A model generated the notes under the pieces. The model saw nothing but the letters and a program-made list of their open reading frames with translations, searched no databases and was not told the origin of the DNA. DNA of 64,000 bases from Nocardia brevicatena NBRC 12119 (GTDB lineage Bacteria > Actinomycetota > Actinomycetes > Mycobacteriales > Mycobacteriaceae), in NCBI RefSeq assembly GCF_000308495.1, contig NZ_BAFU01000019.1:1-64000 (forward strand), read 5' to 3'. Below are positions 36,001 through 45,800 of the stretch, in pieces. Each line of letters begins with the position of its first letter. Position 1 is the stretch's first letter. The translations under genes and the position numbers were made by a program.

Positions 36001-39000
36001 CGCGGTGCTGTTGGCGCGGCTGTCCGGCGTGGACGATATCGCCATCGGCACCCCGGTCGCGGGGCGCGGGGAACGCGAACTCGACGATCTGATCGGCATG
36101 TTCGTCAATACCGTGGTGTTCCGTTCCCGTATCGACGGCAACGAACCCTTCGCCCGACTGCTGGCCCGGCAGCGGGAAACCGACCTGGCGGCGTTCGCAC
36201 ACGCCGATATCCCGTTCGAGCGGCTGGTCGAGGTGCTGAACCCGCCGCGGTCCACCGCCCACCATCCGCTGTTCCAGGTGGGTCTGTCGTTTCAGAACGT
36301 GGCCCGTACCGCCCTGGAACTGCCCGGTCTGTCGGTGAGCGGGGTCGACGCGGAACTGGAGGTGTCCCAGTTCGACCTGCACCTGATCGTGAGCGACAAC
36401 TACGACGAATCGGGTGTGCCGGCCGGGATCGGCGGGTTCATCACCTATGCCACGGATCTGTTCGACGCCGAAACCGTCGGCGGTTTCATCGCCCGGCTGT
36501 TCCGGATACTCGCGGCCGTCGCGGCCGACAGCGCCGCCCCGGTGGGCGATATCGAGATCCTCGGCCCCACCGAACGCCGCACCGTGCTCGCGGACTGGAA
36601 CGACACCGCCTTCCCCATGGTGCCGCGCGGCACCACCCTGGCGTCACTGCTCGACCACACGGTCGCCGCGGAACCCTACGCGCCGGCACTGGTCGCGGAT
36701 CTGCCCGAGGGAGGGCGGGTCGAACTCGACTACGCCGAACTCGACCGACGCGTCAACCGGCTGGCTCGGCGGCTGCTCGCCGCGGGAGTGCGGCCCGAAG
36801 TCCCGGTCGCGCTGGCCATCCGGCGGTCGGTGAACCTGGTCGTCGCCATGTACGCGGTGGCCAGGGCGGGCGGTGCCTACGTCCCGGTCGATCCCGACCA
36901 GCCCGCCGAACGCACCGGCTACATCCTCGACACGGCGCGGCCGCTCTGTGTCCTCACCGACGCCGCCACCGGCTTCGACACCGACCGGGCACCCGTGCTG
37001 CACATGGACTCCGACGAGATCGCACGGCTCGACGACGCCCCGATCGGTGTCGCCGAGCGCGGCGCGGTGCTGCGGCCCGACCATACGGCGTATGTGATCT
37101 TCACCTCCGGTTCCACCGGACGTCCCAAGGGTGTGGCGGTGCCGCACGCCGCCGTGGTCAACCAGCTGCTGTGGAAAACGGCGGAATTCGGCCTCGGCCC
37201 GGGCGACGCGGTGCTGTTGAAGACCCCCGTGACCTTCGACCTGTCGGTCTGGGAGTTCTGGTCGGCCGCGGTCTGCGGCGGCCGGCTGGTGATCGCGACT
37301 CCCGACGGGCACCGTGACCCCGAATACCTCGGTGAGCTCATCGCCCGCGAATCGGTCACCATCCTGCACACGGTGCCGTCGATGCTGGACGCCCTGCTCA
37401 CCGCGTCCGACGGGGTGCTCGCCGGTTCGTTGCGCCGGGTGCTCGCCATCGGCGAGGCCCTGCCGGGCGCACTGGCCCAGCGGTTCCGCACCGCCGACAC
37501 CGGTGTCGAGTCCGGGGATTCGACGGGCGCGGAACTGTTCAACCTGTACGGCCCGACCGAGGCCGCGGTGTCCGTCACCAACCACCGCGTCACCGACGAC
37601 GATACGAGCGCGGTACCGATCGGCCGCCCGGAGTGGAACAGCCGCGTGTACGTCCTGGACGCCCGGTTGCGGCCGGCCCCCGTCGGAGTACCGGGCGAGC
37701 TGTACCTGGCCGGCGCGCAACTGGCCCGCGGCTATTTCGCCCGCCCCGATCTCACTGCCGAACGCTTCGTCGCCGACCCCTTCGGCACCGGCACGCGGCT
37801 GTACCGCACCGGCGACCTGGTCGCCTGGACCGCCGACGGCGAACTGGACTATCGCGGCCGCACCGATTTCCAGGTCAAGGTCCGTGGGTTCCGTATCGAA
37901 CTCGGCGATATCGAGGCCGCGATACTCGCTCTGCCCGACATCGCGCAGACCGCCGTGGTGGCGCATACCGACCCGCATACGGGCAACCGGCTCGTCGGTT
38001 ATCTGGTGCCGGTATCCGCACAGGATGTCGGTGTCCCCGCGCGTGTGGACGGAACCGACCTGGATACCGGGCGGATCCGCTCGGCGCTGGAGAAGGCGCT
38101 GCCGTCCTATATGGTGCCGTCCGCCTTCGTGGTGCTGGACGCGCTGCCGCTGAACGTCAACGGCAAACTCGACCGCAAGGCGTTGCCCGACCCCGAATTC
38201 GCCCCGCGCGAATACCGCGCGCCCTCGGGCGCGGTGGAGGAGGCCGTCGCACAGGTGTACGCCGAGGTGCTGGGCCTGGAACGGGTCGGCGCGGACGACG
38301 ATTTCTTCGAACTCGGCGGCGACAGCATCATCTCCATTCAGGTGGTGTCGCGGGCGCGGGCGCGCGGGATCGCGTTCTCCGCCCGCGATGTGTTCGAAGC
38401 GCGCACGGTGGCGGGTATCGCCCGGCGTGCCCGCGCTGTCGAATCGGCGGCCGAGTATGTGTCCGACGCGCCGCTGGTCCGGCCGGCGGAGGCGGATATG
38501 GAGCGTTTCGAGCGCGAATATCCGGGGCTGTCGCAGGTGTGGCCGGTGACGCCGCTGCAGTCGGGGATGCTGTTCCACGCGTTGCTGGCCGATACGTCGG
38601 TGGACGCCTACACCATCCAGTACATGCTGGAACTGGGTGGGACCGTGGACCCGGAGCGGTTGCGCGCCGCGGCGCAGGGGGTGCTGGACCGGTACGAGAA
38701 CCTGCGGGTCGCGTTCGCCGAGGACGGCGCGGGCAATCCGGTGCAGATCGTGCAGGACGGGTTGCGGGTGCCGTGGCGACAGGTCGATCTGTCCGATATG
38801 CCACCGGATGCGGCGGCCGTGGAACTGGATCGACTGCGGGCGGCGGATCTGGCGGACCATTTCGATATGCGGACCGCCCCGCTGCTGCGGTTCGCGCTGC
38901 TGCGCACCACCGCCGCGGATGGTGGTATCTCCTACCGCCTGCTGGTCACCACCCATCACATCCTCGTCGACGGCTGGTCGGTGCCGCTGCTGATGCGGGA

Positions 39001-42000
39001 TCTGTTGATGCTGTACGCGCTCGACGGTGCCGACACGGAACTGCCCGCGGCACCGGCGTATCGCACCTATCTGTCGTGGCTGGCCGCCCGGAACGACGAG
39101 GCGGCGCCGGCCGCGTGGCGGGCCGCGCTGGCCGGGGTGACCGAGCCGACCGTGCTGGCGCCGGTGGACCCGGGCCGGGCGATCACCGCCGGAACCGGGG
39201 AGACCGGATTCGCGCTTTCTCCCGAGACGACGGCGGCGTTGACCGGGATGGCAGCCCGGCACGGCGTCACCGTGAACACGGTGGTTCAGGCGGCGTGGGG
39301 TCTGCTGCTCGGCCGCAGCCTGGACCGCGACGATGTGGTGTTCGGTGCCACGGTGTCCGGCCGGCCGCCGGAGCTGCCCGGGGTGGAGTCGATGGTGGGG
39401 TTGTTCGTCAACACCCTCCCGGTACGGGTGCGGCTCGGCGCCCGCGACACCCTCGGTGAGGTCCTGACCCGTTTGCAGGCCCAACAGACCGGACTGCTGG
39501 ACTACCACTGGCTCGGACTGGCCGATATCCAGCACGCCATCGGCGTGGAGAATCTGTTCGATTCGCTGGTGGTATTCGAATCCTTCCCGATCGACACCGA
39601 AGGGCTCGCCCGCGCGGGCTCGGTGGACGGTATGAATGTCACCGGTGTGGGATCGGTGACCGGCACCCACTACCCGCTGACCGTGATGGTCGTGCTCGAC
39701 GATCGGCTGCGGGTGTCGCTGCAGTACCTGCGCGATGTGTTCGACGCCGAGCAGGCCGCGGCACTGGCGCACCGGCTGGAGATGCTCATCGGCCGGTTCG
39801 TCGACACCCCGGACGCCCGGGTCGCCGAGGTCGACGTGCTGTCGGGTAGCGAACGCGCCGAACTGGCCGCCCGCAACGACACCGCGGTGCCGGAGCTGCT
39901 CGACGAGGCGACCCTGCCGGCGCTGTTCGACGCGCAGGTGGCGCGCATACCCGAGGCCGTGGCCGTGCGTTACGGCGATGTGGTGCTCACCTACGGTGAA
40001 CTGGATCGTCGGTCCCGGGCGCTGGCGGTCGAGTTGCGCCGCCGGGGCGTGGGAGTGGAAACCCTGGTCGCGGTGGCCATGCGGCGCGGTATCGAGCTGG
40101 TGGTGGCGGTGTACGCGGTGCTGCGGGCCGGTGGGGCGTATGTGCCGATCGACCCGGACCACCCGGCCGAGCGCAGCGAGTACGTCCTGGCCGGTGCCGC
40201 CCCGCTGTGCGTGCTGACCACAACCGGTACCGGATTCCACACCGAGACGGGGGTTCCGGTGCTGGCGGTGGACGCCCTGGAGCTGCCCGCGGACCGTGCC
40301 GTGACCTCGGTGCCCGACGAGGCGGACCTGTCGGAGCGGGGCCTCGCGGCCTCATCGGTGGACACGCTCCCGATCGGGGACGCTGCCGCCGCGTTCCGAT
40401 CGGATGCCGTCGAGCCCGGCGCCGCCGTCCTCTTCGACCATGGTGTTCGCCCGGATGACACCGCGTCCTCGGACAGGATGCGCGAGGGCAGCGAGGCGCG
40501 ACCGGACAACGTCGCCTATGTCATCTACACCTCGGGCTCGACCGGCCGGCCGAAGGGCGTGGCGATCACGCATCGCCAGATGGCCAATCAGTTCCGGTGG
40601 GCGCAGCGCACCTACCCGCACGACGGTTCCGACGTGGTGCTGCACAAGACGCCGACGACGTTCGACATCTCCACCTGGGAGTTGTTCTGGCCGTTGCACA
40701 CCGGCGCGAGCATCGTGATCGCCGAACCCGACGGTCACCGCGATCCGGCGTATCTGTCCCGGGTGATCCGCGATCACGCGGTCACCACCGTGCATTTCGT
40801 GCCGTCCATGCTCGACGCGTTCCTCGATCCGGTTGCCGCCGGACACGGGGCATCCGCCGGAGACGCGATGTCCGGCAATGACCTCGCGGCGTCCGGGTAC
40901 CCCTCGCTACGCCGGGTTTTCGCGGCGGGTGAGGCACTATCCGGGCAGACGGCCGATACCTTCGCCGCCGTCCTGCCGGGGGTCGACCTGGTCAACTGGT
41001 ACGGGCCCGCGGAGGCCACGGTGGTCACGGCACAGCCGGCCGAGGAGCGCGGTGCCGGCGCGGCGGTGCCGATCGGGCGTCCGGTCGCCAACACCCGGGT
41101 GCATGTGTTGGACCGGCAGTTGCGTCCGGTGCCGCCGGGTGCGGCGGGCGAACTGTATGTGGCGGGTGTGCAGTTGGCGCGCGGTTATCAGAACGCGCCC
41201 GCGCTCACCGCGGAACGGTTCGTTGCTCACACCGACGGTGCCCGCCTGTATCGGACCGGGGATATCGTCCGGTGGCGTGACGGAGCCCTGGAATACCTGG
41301 GGCGCAGCGATTTCCAGGTGAAGCTGCGGGGTCAGCGCATCGAGTTGGGTGAGATCGAAACCGTTCTGGCGGCCCACGACTCGGTGCGGCACGCCGCGGT
41401 CTCACTGGTGCGCGGCGGTCTCGGGGACCGGCTGGTCGCCTATGTGGTGCCCACCGACCCGGCCACCGGTATCGATGAGCGGCGGCTGTCGGAGCATCTG
41501 CGCGGTGCCCTGCCCGCCTATATGGTCCCCACCGCCATCGTGGTCCTGGACGCCTTCCCGCTCAACGCCAGCGGCAAACTCGACCGCAAGGCGTTGCCGG
41601 TGCCCGAGCTGGCCGGGCGGCCCTACCGGGCGCCGAACACCCCGCTGGAACACGCGGTCACCGAGGTGTTCGCCGAGGTGCTGGACGCCGAGCAGGTGGG
41701 TCTGGACACCGATTTCTTCGAACTCGGGGGTAATTCCCTGCTCGCCACCCGCGTGGTGAGCATGCTGCGGGCCCGTATCGGGGCGCAGGTGCGGGTGCAG
41801 TGGTTCTTCACCGATTCCACTCCGGCCGAGTTGGCCGCCCGGATCCTCGACGGCCGCGACGACGTGGACGCCGATACGGCCCTGGGTGTGCTGTTGCCGC
41901 TGCGCACCCGGGTGCCGGAGGGCGTCACCGCGGACGCTCCGCTGTTCTGCGTCCACCCCATGTTCGGCATGGCCTGGAGTTATGCCGGTGTGGCGCAATA

Positions 42001-42697
42001 TCTTTCGGCCGAGTATCCGATCTACGGTCTGCAGTCGCCCGCGCTGAGCGAGGACTATCTGCCGGATGCGCTCATCGATATGGCACGCCGCTATGTCACC
42101 GAGATCCGGACGGTGCAGCCGCACGGCCCGTACCGCCTGCTCGGCTGGTCGCTGGGCGGGGTCATCGCGCACGCGATCGCCACGGAACTGCAGGCCGCGG
42201 GCGAACAGGTCTCGCTGCTGGTCATGCTGGACAGCCTCGCCGATATCGACGACACCGATTTCCGGTCCGCGGTGCGCGACGCGCTCGCCGAGGTCGGTAT
42301 CCGGACCGGGGATGAATTCGCCGATACGGAATTCGCCGATGAGGACATCCACGATCTCGGCGACGAGGCGCTGTCGGTCCTACAGGCGATGATCCCGCCC
42401 GATATGGCGGCGCTGGGACTGGAACGGCTGCGGCGTATGTACCGCAGCGCGATGCGGTCCACCCGGCTGATCAACGAGTACCGACCGGGGACGTTCCATG
42501 GCACACTGCATTTCTTCAGCGCCGAAGAACACCCGGCGGTGGCGGGCACCTGGGAACGCTACGTGGACGGAACGGTGGTCGACTATCCGCTCCCGCGCCG
42601 GCACGAGGAGATGACCACCCCCGAGGCGCTCGCCGAGATCGGCCCGAAACTGGCCGAGCTGCTCGCCGAGGTGGACGATGCGGCGGACCGAACCTGA
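30074..42697 (+). CDS. Non-ribosomal peptide synthetase NRPS2: A-T-C-A-T-C-A-T-C-A-T-TE
   Basis: A 4207-residue elongating and terminating NRPS. A1 (about 36-550), T1 (Ser588), C1 L-L type (about 640-1102; HHIAADG near 771), A2 (about 1109-1606), T2 (Ser1651), C2 (about 1704-2176), A3 (about 2183-2706), T3 of GGDSI type (Ser2751), C3 of D-L type (about 2821-3260; PLQSGMLFH, HHILVDGW) with no E domain before it. A4 (about 3276-3850) has an extra roughly 70-residue acidic insert before its P-loop. T4 (Ser3888) and thioesterase (about 3940-4207; GWSLGG, Ser4026). Pocket residues by eye are DALFVAGIM, DVWDFILVS, DLWHLILVS and DIWHFAWVV; I do not assign substrates. It begins with A, so it needs the terminal C of NRPS1 and adds residues 3-6. 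ATG 30074 follows GAGGCAGG. Confidence 0.92.
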   Translation: MDSRVGQWCDQNQESGTGAVRSPRTRPTRPARVRRARVTTLPQLMAAAVEANPEGVAVVFADATGAGGGVSYAELDARSNRLARVLIERGVGPEDLVAVGVPRSVSSVVAVWAVAKTGAGFVPVDPNYPAERVEHMVVDSGAVLGLTVAEVGAGLPDRVEWLTIDVPETERLVEDQPADPVAFTDRVRPLRAEHPAYVIYTSGSTGRPKGVVVTQAGLAGFCEEQKERYRLTAQTRALHFASPSFDASVLELLLAIGGAGTVVVASPMVYGGDELAGLLRREQVTHAFITPAALASIDPTGLDDLRVVVAGGEACPPELVRRWVVPLAGGGSREFYNGYGPTETTIMTNISDPLVPGETVTIGAPIRGITAYVLDERLVPVPSKVVGELYLTGAQLARGYHDRPGLTAQRFVANPFTDDGSRLYRTGDLVRWTDSGALEYLGRNDFQVKIRGFRIELGEIDAVLAAHDTVDFAVTIGHTLDTGATILAAYVHPAPGHSVDTAELIEHTERHLPRHMVPTTVTVLDTIPLTPVGKLDRSALPAPQLQTKDYRAPEGRLQEAIAEVFTELLTPTGPVGADDDFFELGGNSLIATRVAARLGEAVATRVPARLVFESPTVAGLAVRLEQLTGTGGRRALVPMERPERIPLSLAQQRMWFLNQFDPGSAVNNIPFAIRLSGELDVAALRAAVGDVITRHETLRTVYPSVDGIGYQKVLTSNEAIPELATEPLTESALPEWLATLALAGFDVADQVPLRIGLAELGPDEHIVAMVVHHIAADGASITPFLRDLLTAYLARRDGQAPAWTPLPVQYADYTLWQRELLGSESDPESVAAAQIEFWRRQLTGVPDRIDLPADRPRPGVSSGGGLIHGFDIDERLHRGITDLAHRAGVSEFMVVHAAFAVLLARLAATDDITVGVPVAGRGERELDDLVGMFVNTLVLRTRIDSTEPFLDLLGRVKETDLAAFAHAELPFERLVEVLDPVRSQAHHPLFQVALFFQNLDMPQLELPGLSASALEFDGAIAKFDLQLNIVPRNSDDGSPAGLIASFTYATDLFDETTVAEFGQRLVRVLDTVTASPTEVIGDIDLLAPAERDRILLDRNATDHPVAPELLLDGYRRTAARMPDAPAVVYEGTELTYREFDARVNRLARVLIARGVSAESLVGLALRRSPELVIGMYAIIAAGGAYVPLDPDHPTERITHILDTADPVCVLTTAADAASLPENTPVLPIDTLDTDGIPADPVRPDELLRPPRSEHPAYVIFTSGSTGRPKGVAVSHAAIHNQIEWMLAEYPLDELDVYLQKTATTFDVSLWGYFMPLRAGAKLVLATPDGHRDPGYIAEMIAAHRVTVTDFVPSMLTVFAAHTAPGSIGTLRDVFVIGEALPPETVTAVRAVSEANIHNLYGPTEAAVSVTYWPAGSQRRSVPIGLPQWNTRVYVLDARLRPAPVGVPGELYLAGDQLARGYVSRPDLTADRFVADPFGTGERMYRTGDLVVWRPDGDTGTVVLDYLGRTDFQVKFRGQRIELGEIEAALLAQPAVSQAVALVAASSLGDQLVAYAVPAPDHTIDQAELLAAIGKTLPPYMVPAAIVALDAFPLNPSGKLDRKALPAPTFTAREFRAPGTPVEEIVAEVFAEVLGVSRVGVDDDFFALGGNSLVATRAVARLGAAVGARIPVRTLFETPTVGALATAVESETHADRRITLGSIPRPERLPLSLAQRRMWFLNQFDQGDDAAAAAGSAAYNLPFALRLSGELDIAALGAALEDVLARHEVLRTVYPETTDGPVQVVLPVGQARLDTAPRRVRSDEVPGEVYALAAMSFDVTEQVPVRVRVFDITDVPAGSDPEYVLAVVVHHIAGDASSMGPLVRDVMVAYGARLAGAEPGWEPLPVQYADYALWQRAVLGDERDPDSVAARQISYWREALADLPDVLELPTDRPRPAVASMAGGRVPVVIDAQTHAALLEVARAHNATLFMVVHTAFAVLLARLSGVDDIAIGTPVAGRGERELDDLIGMFVNTVVFRSRIDGNEPFARLLARQRETDLAAFAHADIPFERLVEVLNPPRSTAHHPLFQVGLSFQNVARTALELPGLSVSGVDAELEVSQFDLHLIVSDNYDESGVPAGIGGFITYATDLFDAETVGGFIARLFRILAAVAADSAAPVGDIEILGPTERRTVLADWNDTAFPMVPRGTTLASLLDHTVAAEPYAPALVADLPEGGRVELDYAELDRRVNRLARRLLAAGVRPEVPVALAIRRSVNLVVAMYAVARAGGAYVPVDPDQPAERTGYILDTARPLCVLTDAATGFDTDRAPVLHMDSDEIARLDDAPIGVAERGAVLRPDHTAYVIFTSGSTGRPKGVAVPHAAVVNQLLWKTAEFGLGPGDAVLLKTPVTFDLSVWEFWSAAVCGGRLVIATPDGHRDPEYLGELIARESVTILHTVPSMLDALLTASDGVLAGSLRRVLAIGEALPGALAQRFRTADTGVESGDSTGAELFNLYGPTEAAVSVTNHRVTDDDTSAVPIGRPEWNSRVYVLDARLRPAPVGVPGELYLAGAQLARGYFARPDLTAERFVADPFGTGTRLYRTGDLVAWTADGELDYRGRTDFQVKVRGFRIELGDIEAAILALPDIAQTAVVAHTDPHTGNRLVGYLVPVSAQDVGVPARVDGTDLDTGRIRSALEKALPSYMVPSAFVVLDALPLNVNGKLDRKALPDPEFAPREYRAPSGAVEEAVAQVYAEVLGLERVGADDDFFELGGDSIISIQVVSRARARGIAFSARDVFEARTVAGIARRARAVESAAEYVSDAPLVRPAEADMERFEREYPGLSQVWPVTPLQSGMLFHALLADTSVDAYTIQYMLELGGTVDPERLRAAAQGVLDRYENLRVAFAEDGAGNPVQIVQDGLRVPWRQVDLSDMPPDAAAVELDRLRAADLADHFDMRTAPLLRFALLRTTAADGGISYRLLVTTHHILVDGWSVPLLMRDLLMLYALDGADTELPAAPAYRTYLSWLAARNDEAAPAAWRAALAGVTEPTVLAPVDPGRAITAGTGETGFALSPETTAALTGMAARHGVTVNTVVQAAWGLLLGRSLDRDDVVFGATVSGRPPELPGVESMVGLFVNTLPVRVRLGARDTLGEVLTRLQAQQTGLLDYHWLGLADIQHAIGVENLFDSLVVFESFPIDTEGLARAGSVDGMNVTGVGSVTGTHYPLTVMVVLDDRLRVSLQYLRDVFDAEQAAALAHRLEMLIGRFVDTPDARVAEVDVLSGSERAELAARNDTAVPELLDEATLPALFDAQVARIPEAVAVRYGDVVLTYGELDRRSRALAVELRRRGVGVETLVAVAMRRGIELVVAVYAVLRAGGAYVPIDPDHPAERSEYVLAGAAPLCVLTTTGTGFHTETGVPVLAVDALELPADRAVTSVPDEADLSERGLAASSVDTLPIGDAAAAFRSDAVEPGAAVLFDHGVRPDDTASSDRMREGSEARPDNVAYVIYTSGSTGRPKGVAITHRQMANQFRWAQRTYPHDGSDVVLHKTPTTFDISTWELFWPLHTGASIVIAEPDGHRDPAYLSRVIRDHAVTTVHFVPSMLDAFLDPVAAGHGASAGDAMSGNDLAASGYPSLRRVFAAGEALSGQTADTFAAVLPGVDLVNWYGPAEATVVTAQPAEERGAGAAVPIGRPVANTRVHVLDRQLRPVPPGAAGELYVAGVQLARGYQNAPALTAERFVAHTDGARLYRTGDIVRWRDGALEYLGRSDFQVKLRGQRIELGEIETVLAAHDSVRHAAVSLVRGGLGDRLVAYVVPTDPATGIDERRLSEHLRGALPAYMVPTAIVVLDAFPLNASGKLDRKALPVPELAGRPYRAPNTPLEHAVTEVFAEVLDAEQVGLDTDFFELGGNSLLATRVVSMLRARIGAQVRVQWFFTDSTPAELAARILDGRDDVDADTALGVLLPLRTRVPEGVTADAPLFCVHPMFGMAWSYAGVAQYLSAEYPIYGLQSPALSEDYLPDALIDMARRYVTEIRTVQPHGPYRLLGWSLGGVIAHAIATELQAAGEQVSLLVMLDSLADIDDTDFRSAVRDALAEVGIRTGDEFADTEFADEDIHDLGDEALSVLQAMIPPDMAALGLERLRRMYRSAMRSTRLINEYRPGTFHGTLHFFSAEEHPAVAGTWERYVDGTVVDYPLPRRHEEMTTPEALAEIGPKLAELLAEVDDAADRT

Positions 42698-42817
42698 GCG
42701 GACCGGACTCGAGTCGGCGGGCAGCGACCCGTGCGTCCCGGGCCGATGCGATGATAAGCGGCGCGGACGCGGCGGTATGGAGGGTACGCTGCGCCCGGCG
42801 AGGTAACGACGGCTAGG

Positions 42818-42882
42818 CGAGGCAGGCACATGGATTCGGTAGTCGAGCAGCGGGGCGACCAGATCCGGGGAGCGATGTGGGT
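42818..42882 (+). repeat. Frameshifted copy of the NRPS2 start region ahead of NRPS3
   Basis: GAGGCAGGCAC then ATGGATTCG at 42830 matches the ribosome site and first codons of NRPS2 (30060-30082). The following codons remain similar (a GCAGxGGxGCGAxCAG segment in both). In this copy the frame is shifted and stops after about 18 codons at TGA just before the NRPS3 frame, so NRPS3 must start further down. Confidence 0.7.
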
Positions 42883-45800
42883 ATGACGCGTTCGCTCCGG
42901 CCCCGTCCGACGCGGACCCCGCGCCGCCCCCGGGTCACCACCCTGCCGCAGCTGATCTCCTCGGCGGTGGAGATGAACCCCGACGGTATCGCGCTCACCT
43001 TCGCCGATGCCGGTGAGACGCTGGACAGGCTGACCTACGCCGAGCTCGATGAATGGTCCAACCGGTTGGCCCGGGCGCTCATCGCCCGGGGTATCGGCCC
43101 AGAGGACCGGGTGGCCATCGGTATTCCGCGATCGGTGGAGTCGGTGTCGGCCATCTGGGCGGTGGCCAAGACCGGCGCCGCGTTCGTCCCGTTCGACCCG
43201 GCCGACCCGGCCGACTGGGCCGACGAGGTGGTCGCCGACGCCGATGTGGTGTTCGGACTGACCGTCGCCACCGTCGCCGCCACTTTGCCGGGCCGGGTCC
43301 AGTGGTTGCGTCTGGACACCCCCGAGGCCGAACGGCTGCTCGACAACTACTCGCCCGATCCGGTGACCTACGCCGACCGGGTGCGTCCGCTGCGGGCCCA
43401 GCATCCGGCCTACATCAGCTACACCGCCGATTCGCACGGCAACCCGAACGGTGTGGTCGTCACCCAGGCGGGGCTCGCCGGGCTGTGCGCCGAACAGCGG
43501 GACCGATATCGGGTGACCGACGATGCCGGCACCCTGCATTTCGCGCCGCTGTCGTTCGACGCCGCGGTGTTGGAGTTGCTGCTGGCGGTCGGGGGCGCGG
43601 CGAATATGGTCGTGGCCGCGCCGACCATCTCCACCGGGGACGAGCTGACCGCGCTGCTGCGCCGCGAAGGCGTGACACACGCCGTCCTGCCGCCGCTGGT
43701 CCTGGACGCGATCGACCCGGCGAGCCTGGACGAGCTGAGGGTCGTGGTGACCGGCGGTGAGGCGTGTTCGGCCGAGCTGGTGCGCCGCTGGGTTCGGCCG
43801 GTCGTCGACGGGGTGGGGGAGCTCTACCACGGTTACGGCACCCCCGAGACCACGATCATGACGAATATCAGCGCCCCGTTGGTGCCGGAGGAACCGGTGA
43901 CGATCGGTCCGCCGATCCGCGGGGTGACCGCGTATGTCCTGGACGAGCGCTTGGCGCAGGTTCCGGTCGGCGCGGCGGGGGAGCTGTACATCACCGGACC
44001 GCAGGTGGCGCGCGGTTACTACGGCCGCCCGGCACATACCGCCTCCCGGTTCGTGGCCGATCCGTTCGACGGTGGTGGTTCTCGCCTCTACCGCACGGGC
44101 GATCTGGTGCGCTGGACCGAGAACGGCGGGCTGGAGTATCTGGGTCGCAACGACTACACCGAGCAGCCCTTCCCGTCCGGCGTGCCGGATGAGCCCGCCC
44201 ATTCCGCACCCGGTTCCACCGCGCCGCCCATCGCACACGAACCCGCCGCGCCGAGGCCGGAATTCCGGGCGCCGGCAGATGCGCAGACGGCCGTCGTCAT
44301 GGCCTATACGGATGTGCTCGCCCCCGCGCTACCGGTCCATGCCGAGACCGATTTCTTCCAGGTGGGTGGCAATTTCCACACCGCGAACCGGGTGGCGGCG
44401 CGGCTCGGTGAACTGTTCGGGACCACGGTATCCGCCCAGCTGATCTTCGAATCGCCGGTGGTCGCCGACCTGTCCGCCCGGTTGCGTTCGCTCACCGTGG
44501 TCGACGACCGGTCCGGGCTGGTGCCGGTTCGCCCGGAGCGGGCGCCGCTGTCGCCTACGCAGGAATGGCTGTGGTGGTCGAATCGGTCCGAACCGGACGG
44601 GATGCGGGAGAATCTCGCGTTCGCCGTCCGCTTGCCAGGCACGCTGAACCTCTCGGCGCTGTGCGCCGCCGTCGCCGATGTGGTGGAGCGGCAGGAGTCG
44701 CTGCGCACGGTGTACCCGGAAGTGGACGGTATCGGATATCAGCAGGTGCTGCCGCCGGATCGGGGGGTGTGCGAGCTGGGGGCCGAGCCGGTGTCCGAGG
44801 ACGCGTTGACCGATTGGCTACGCAGGCTCGCGGCGGTCGAATTCGATATCACCGCGCAGGTGCCGGTCCGGTTCGCCCTGGCCGAACTCGGGCCGAGCGA
44901 GCACGCCCTGGCGGTGGTGATGCACCGGATCTGCGCCGACCGCGCTTCGATTCGGTCGTTCCTGCGGGATCTGGCGCAGGCTTTTTTGGCCCGCCGCAAC
45001 CGGGCTGTGCCCGCCTGGCCGCCGCTACGGCCGCAGTACGCCGATTACGCGATGCGGCAGCGCGAACTGCTCGGCGACGAATACGACCCCGAGTCACCGG
45101 CCGGAGCGCAACTGGCCTACTGGGCGGCCGAACTCGCCGACCTACCGCACGAGCTGAACCTGCCGGTCGACCGACCCCGGCCGACGACACCGTCGTTCGG
45201 GGGCGTGACAACCGATTTCGTGATCGATGCCCGCACCAGGGCCGGACTGGTCGAACTGGCGCGCGCCCACGATGTCACGCTGTTCACGGTGCTGCACACG
45301 GCGCTGGCGGTGTTCCTGGCCCGGATATCCGGTGCCGGTGATATCGCCATCGGAACCCCGGTCTGTGGGCGCGGCGATGCCGAACTCGAGCAGGTGATCG
45401 GGCAATTCGCCAATACCCTGGTCCTGCGCACCCGCGTCCAGCCTCGCTCGACTTTCGTCGAGGTGCTGGTGGCACACCGGGAGAACGATCAGCGGGCCTT
45501 CGCGCACACGGATATCCCGTTCGAGCGGTTGGCGGCCGAGTTGGATCCGGCGCCCCCGGCGGGCCGGCATCCGTTGTGCCAGGTGGCGCTGTCCTTCGAA
45601 GATCCGGCCGTTACCGGTTTGGAACTGCCGGGAGTGCCATTCGCCGCCCTGGCACCCGATTTCGGGCCGACCACCTACGACCTCCGGTTGGCGATACGGG
45701 AGACCACCGACACCGAACCGGAGTTGGCGGCCCGGCTGACCGGTGCGCGCGACCTGTTCGACGAGGCGACCGTGCAGCGGTTCGGGCGTCGATTCCAGCG

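Noticed and set aside
32489-40240. Very long open frames on the minus strand inside NRPS2 (over 1000 codons each)
   Set aside because: They lie antisense to clearly coding NRPS domains, have His/Arg/Gly-rich compositions without family likeness and are a by-product of extreme GC3.
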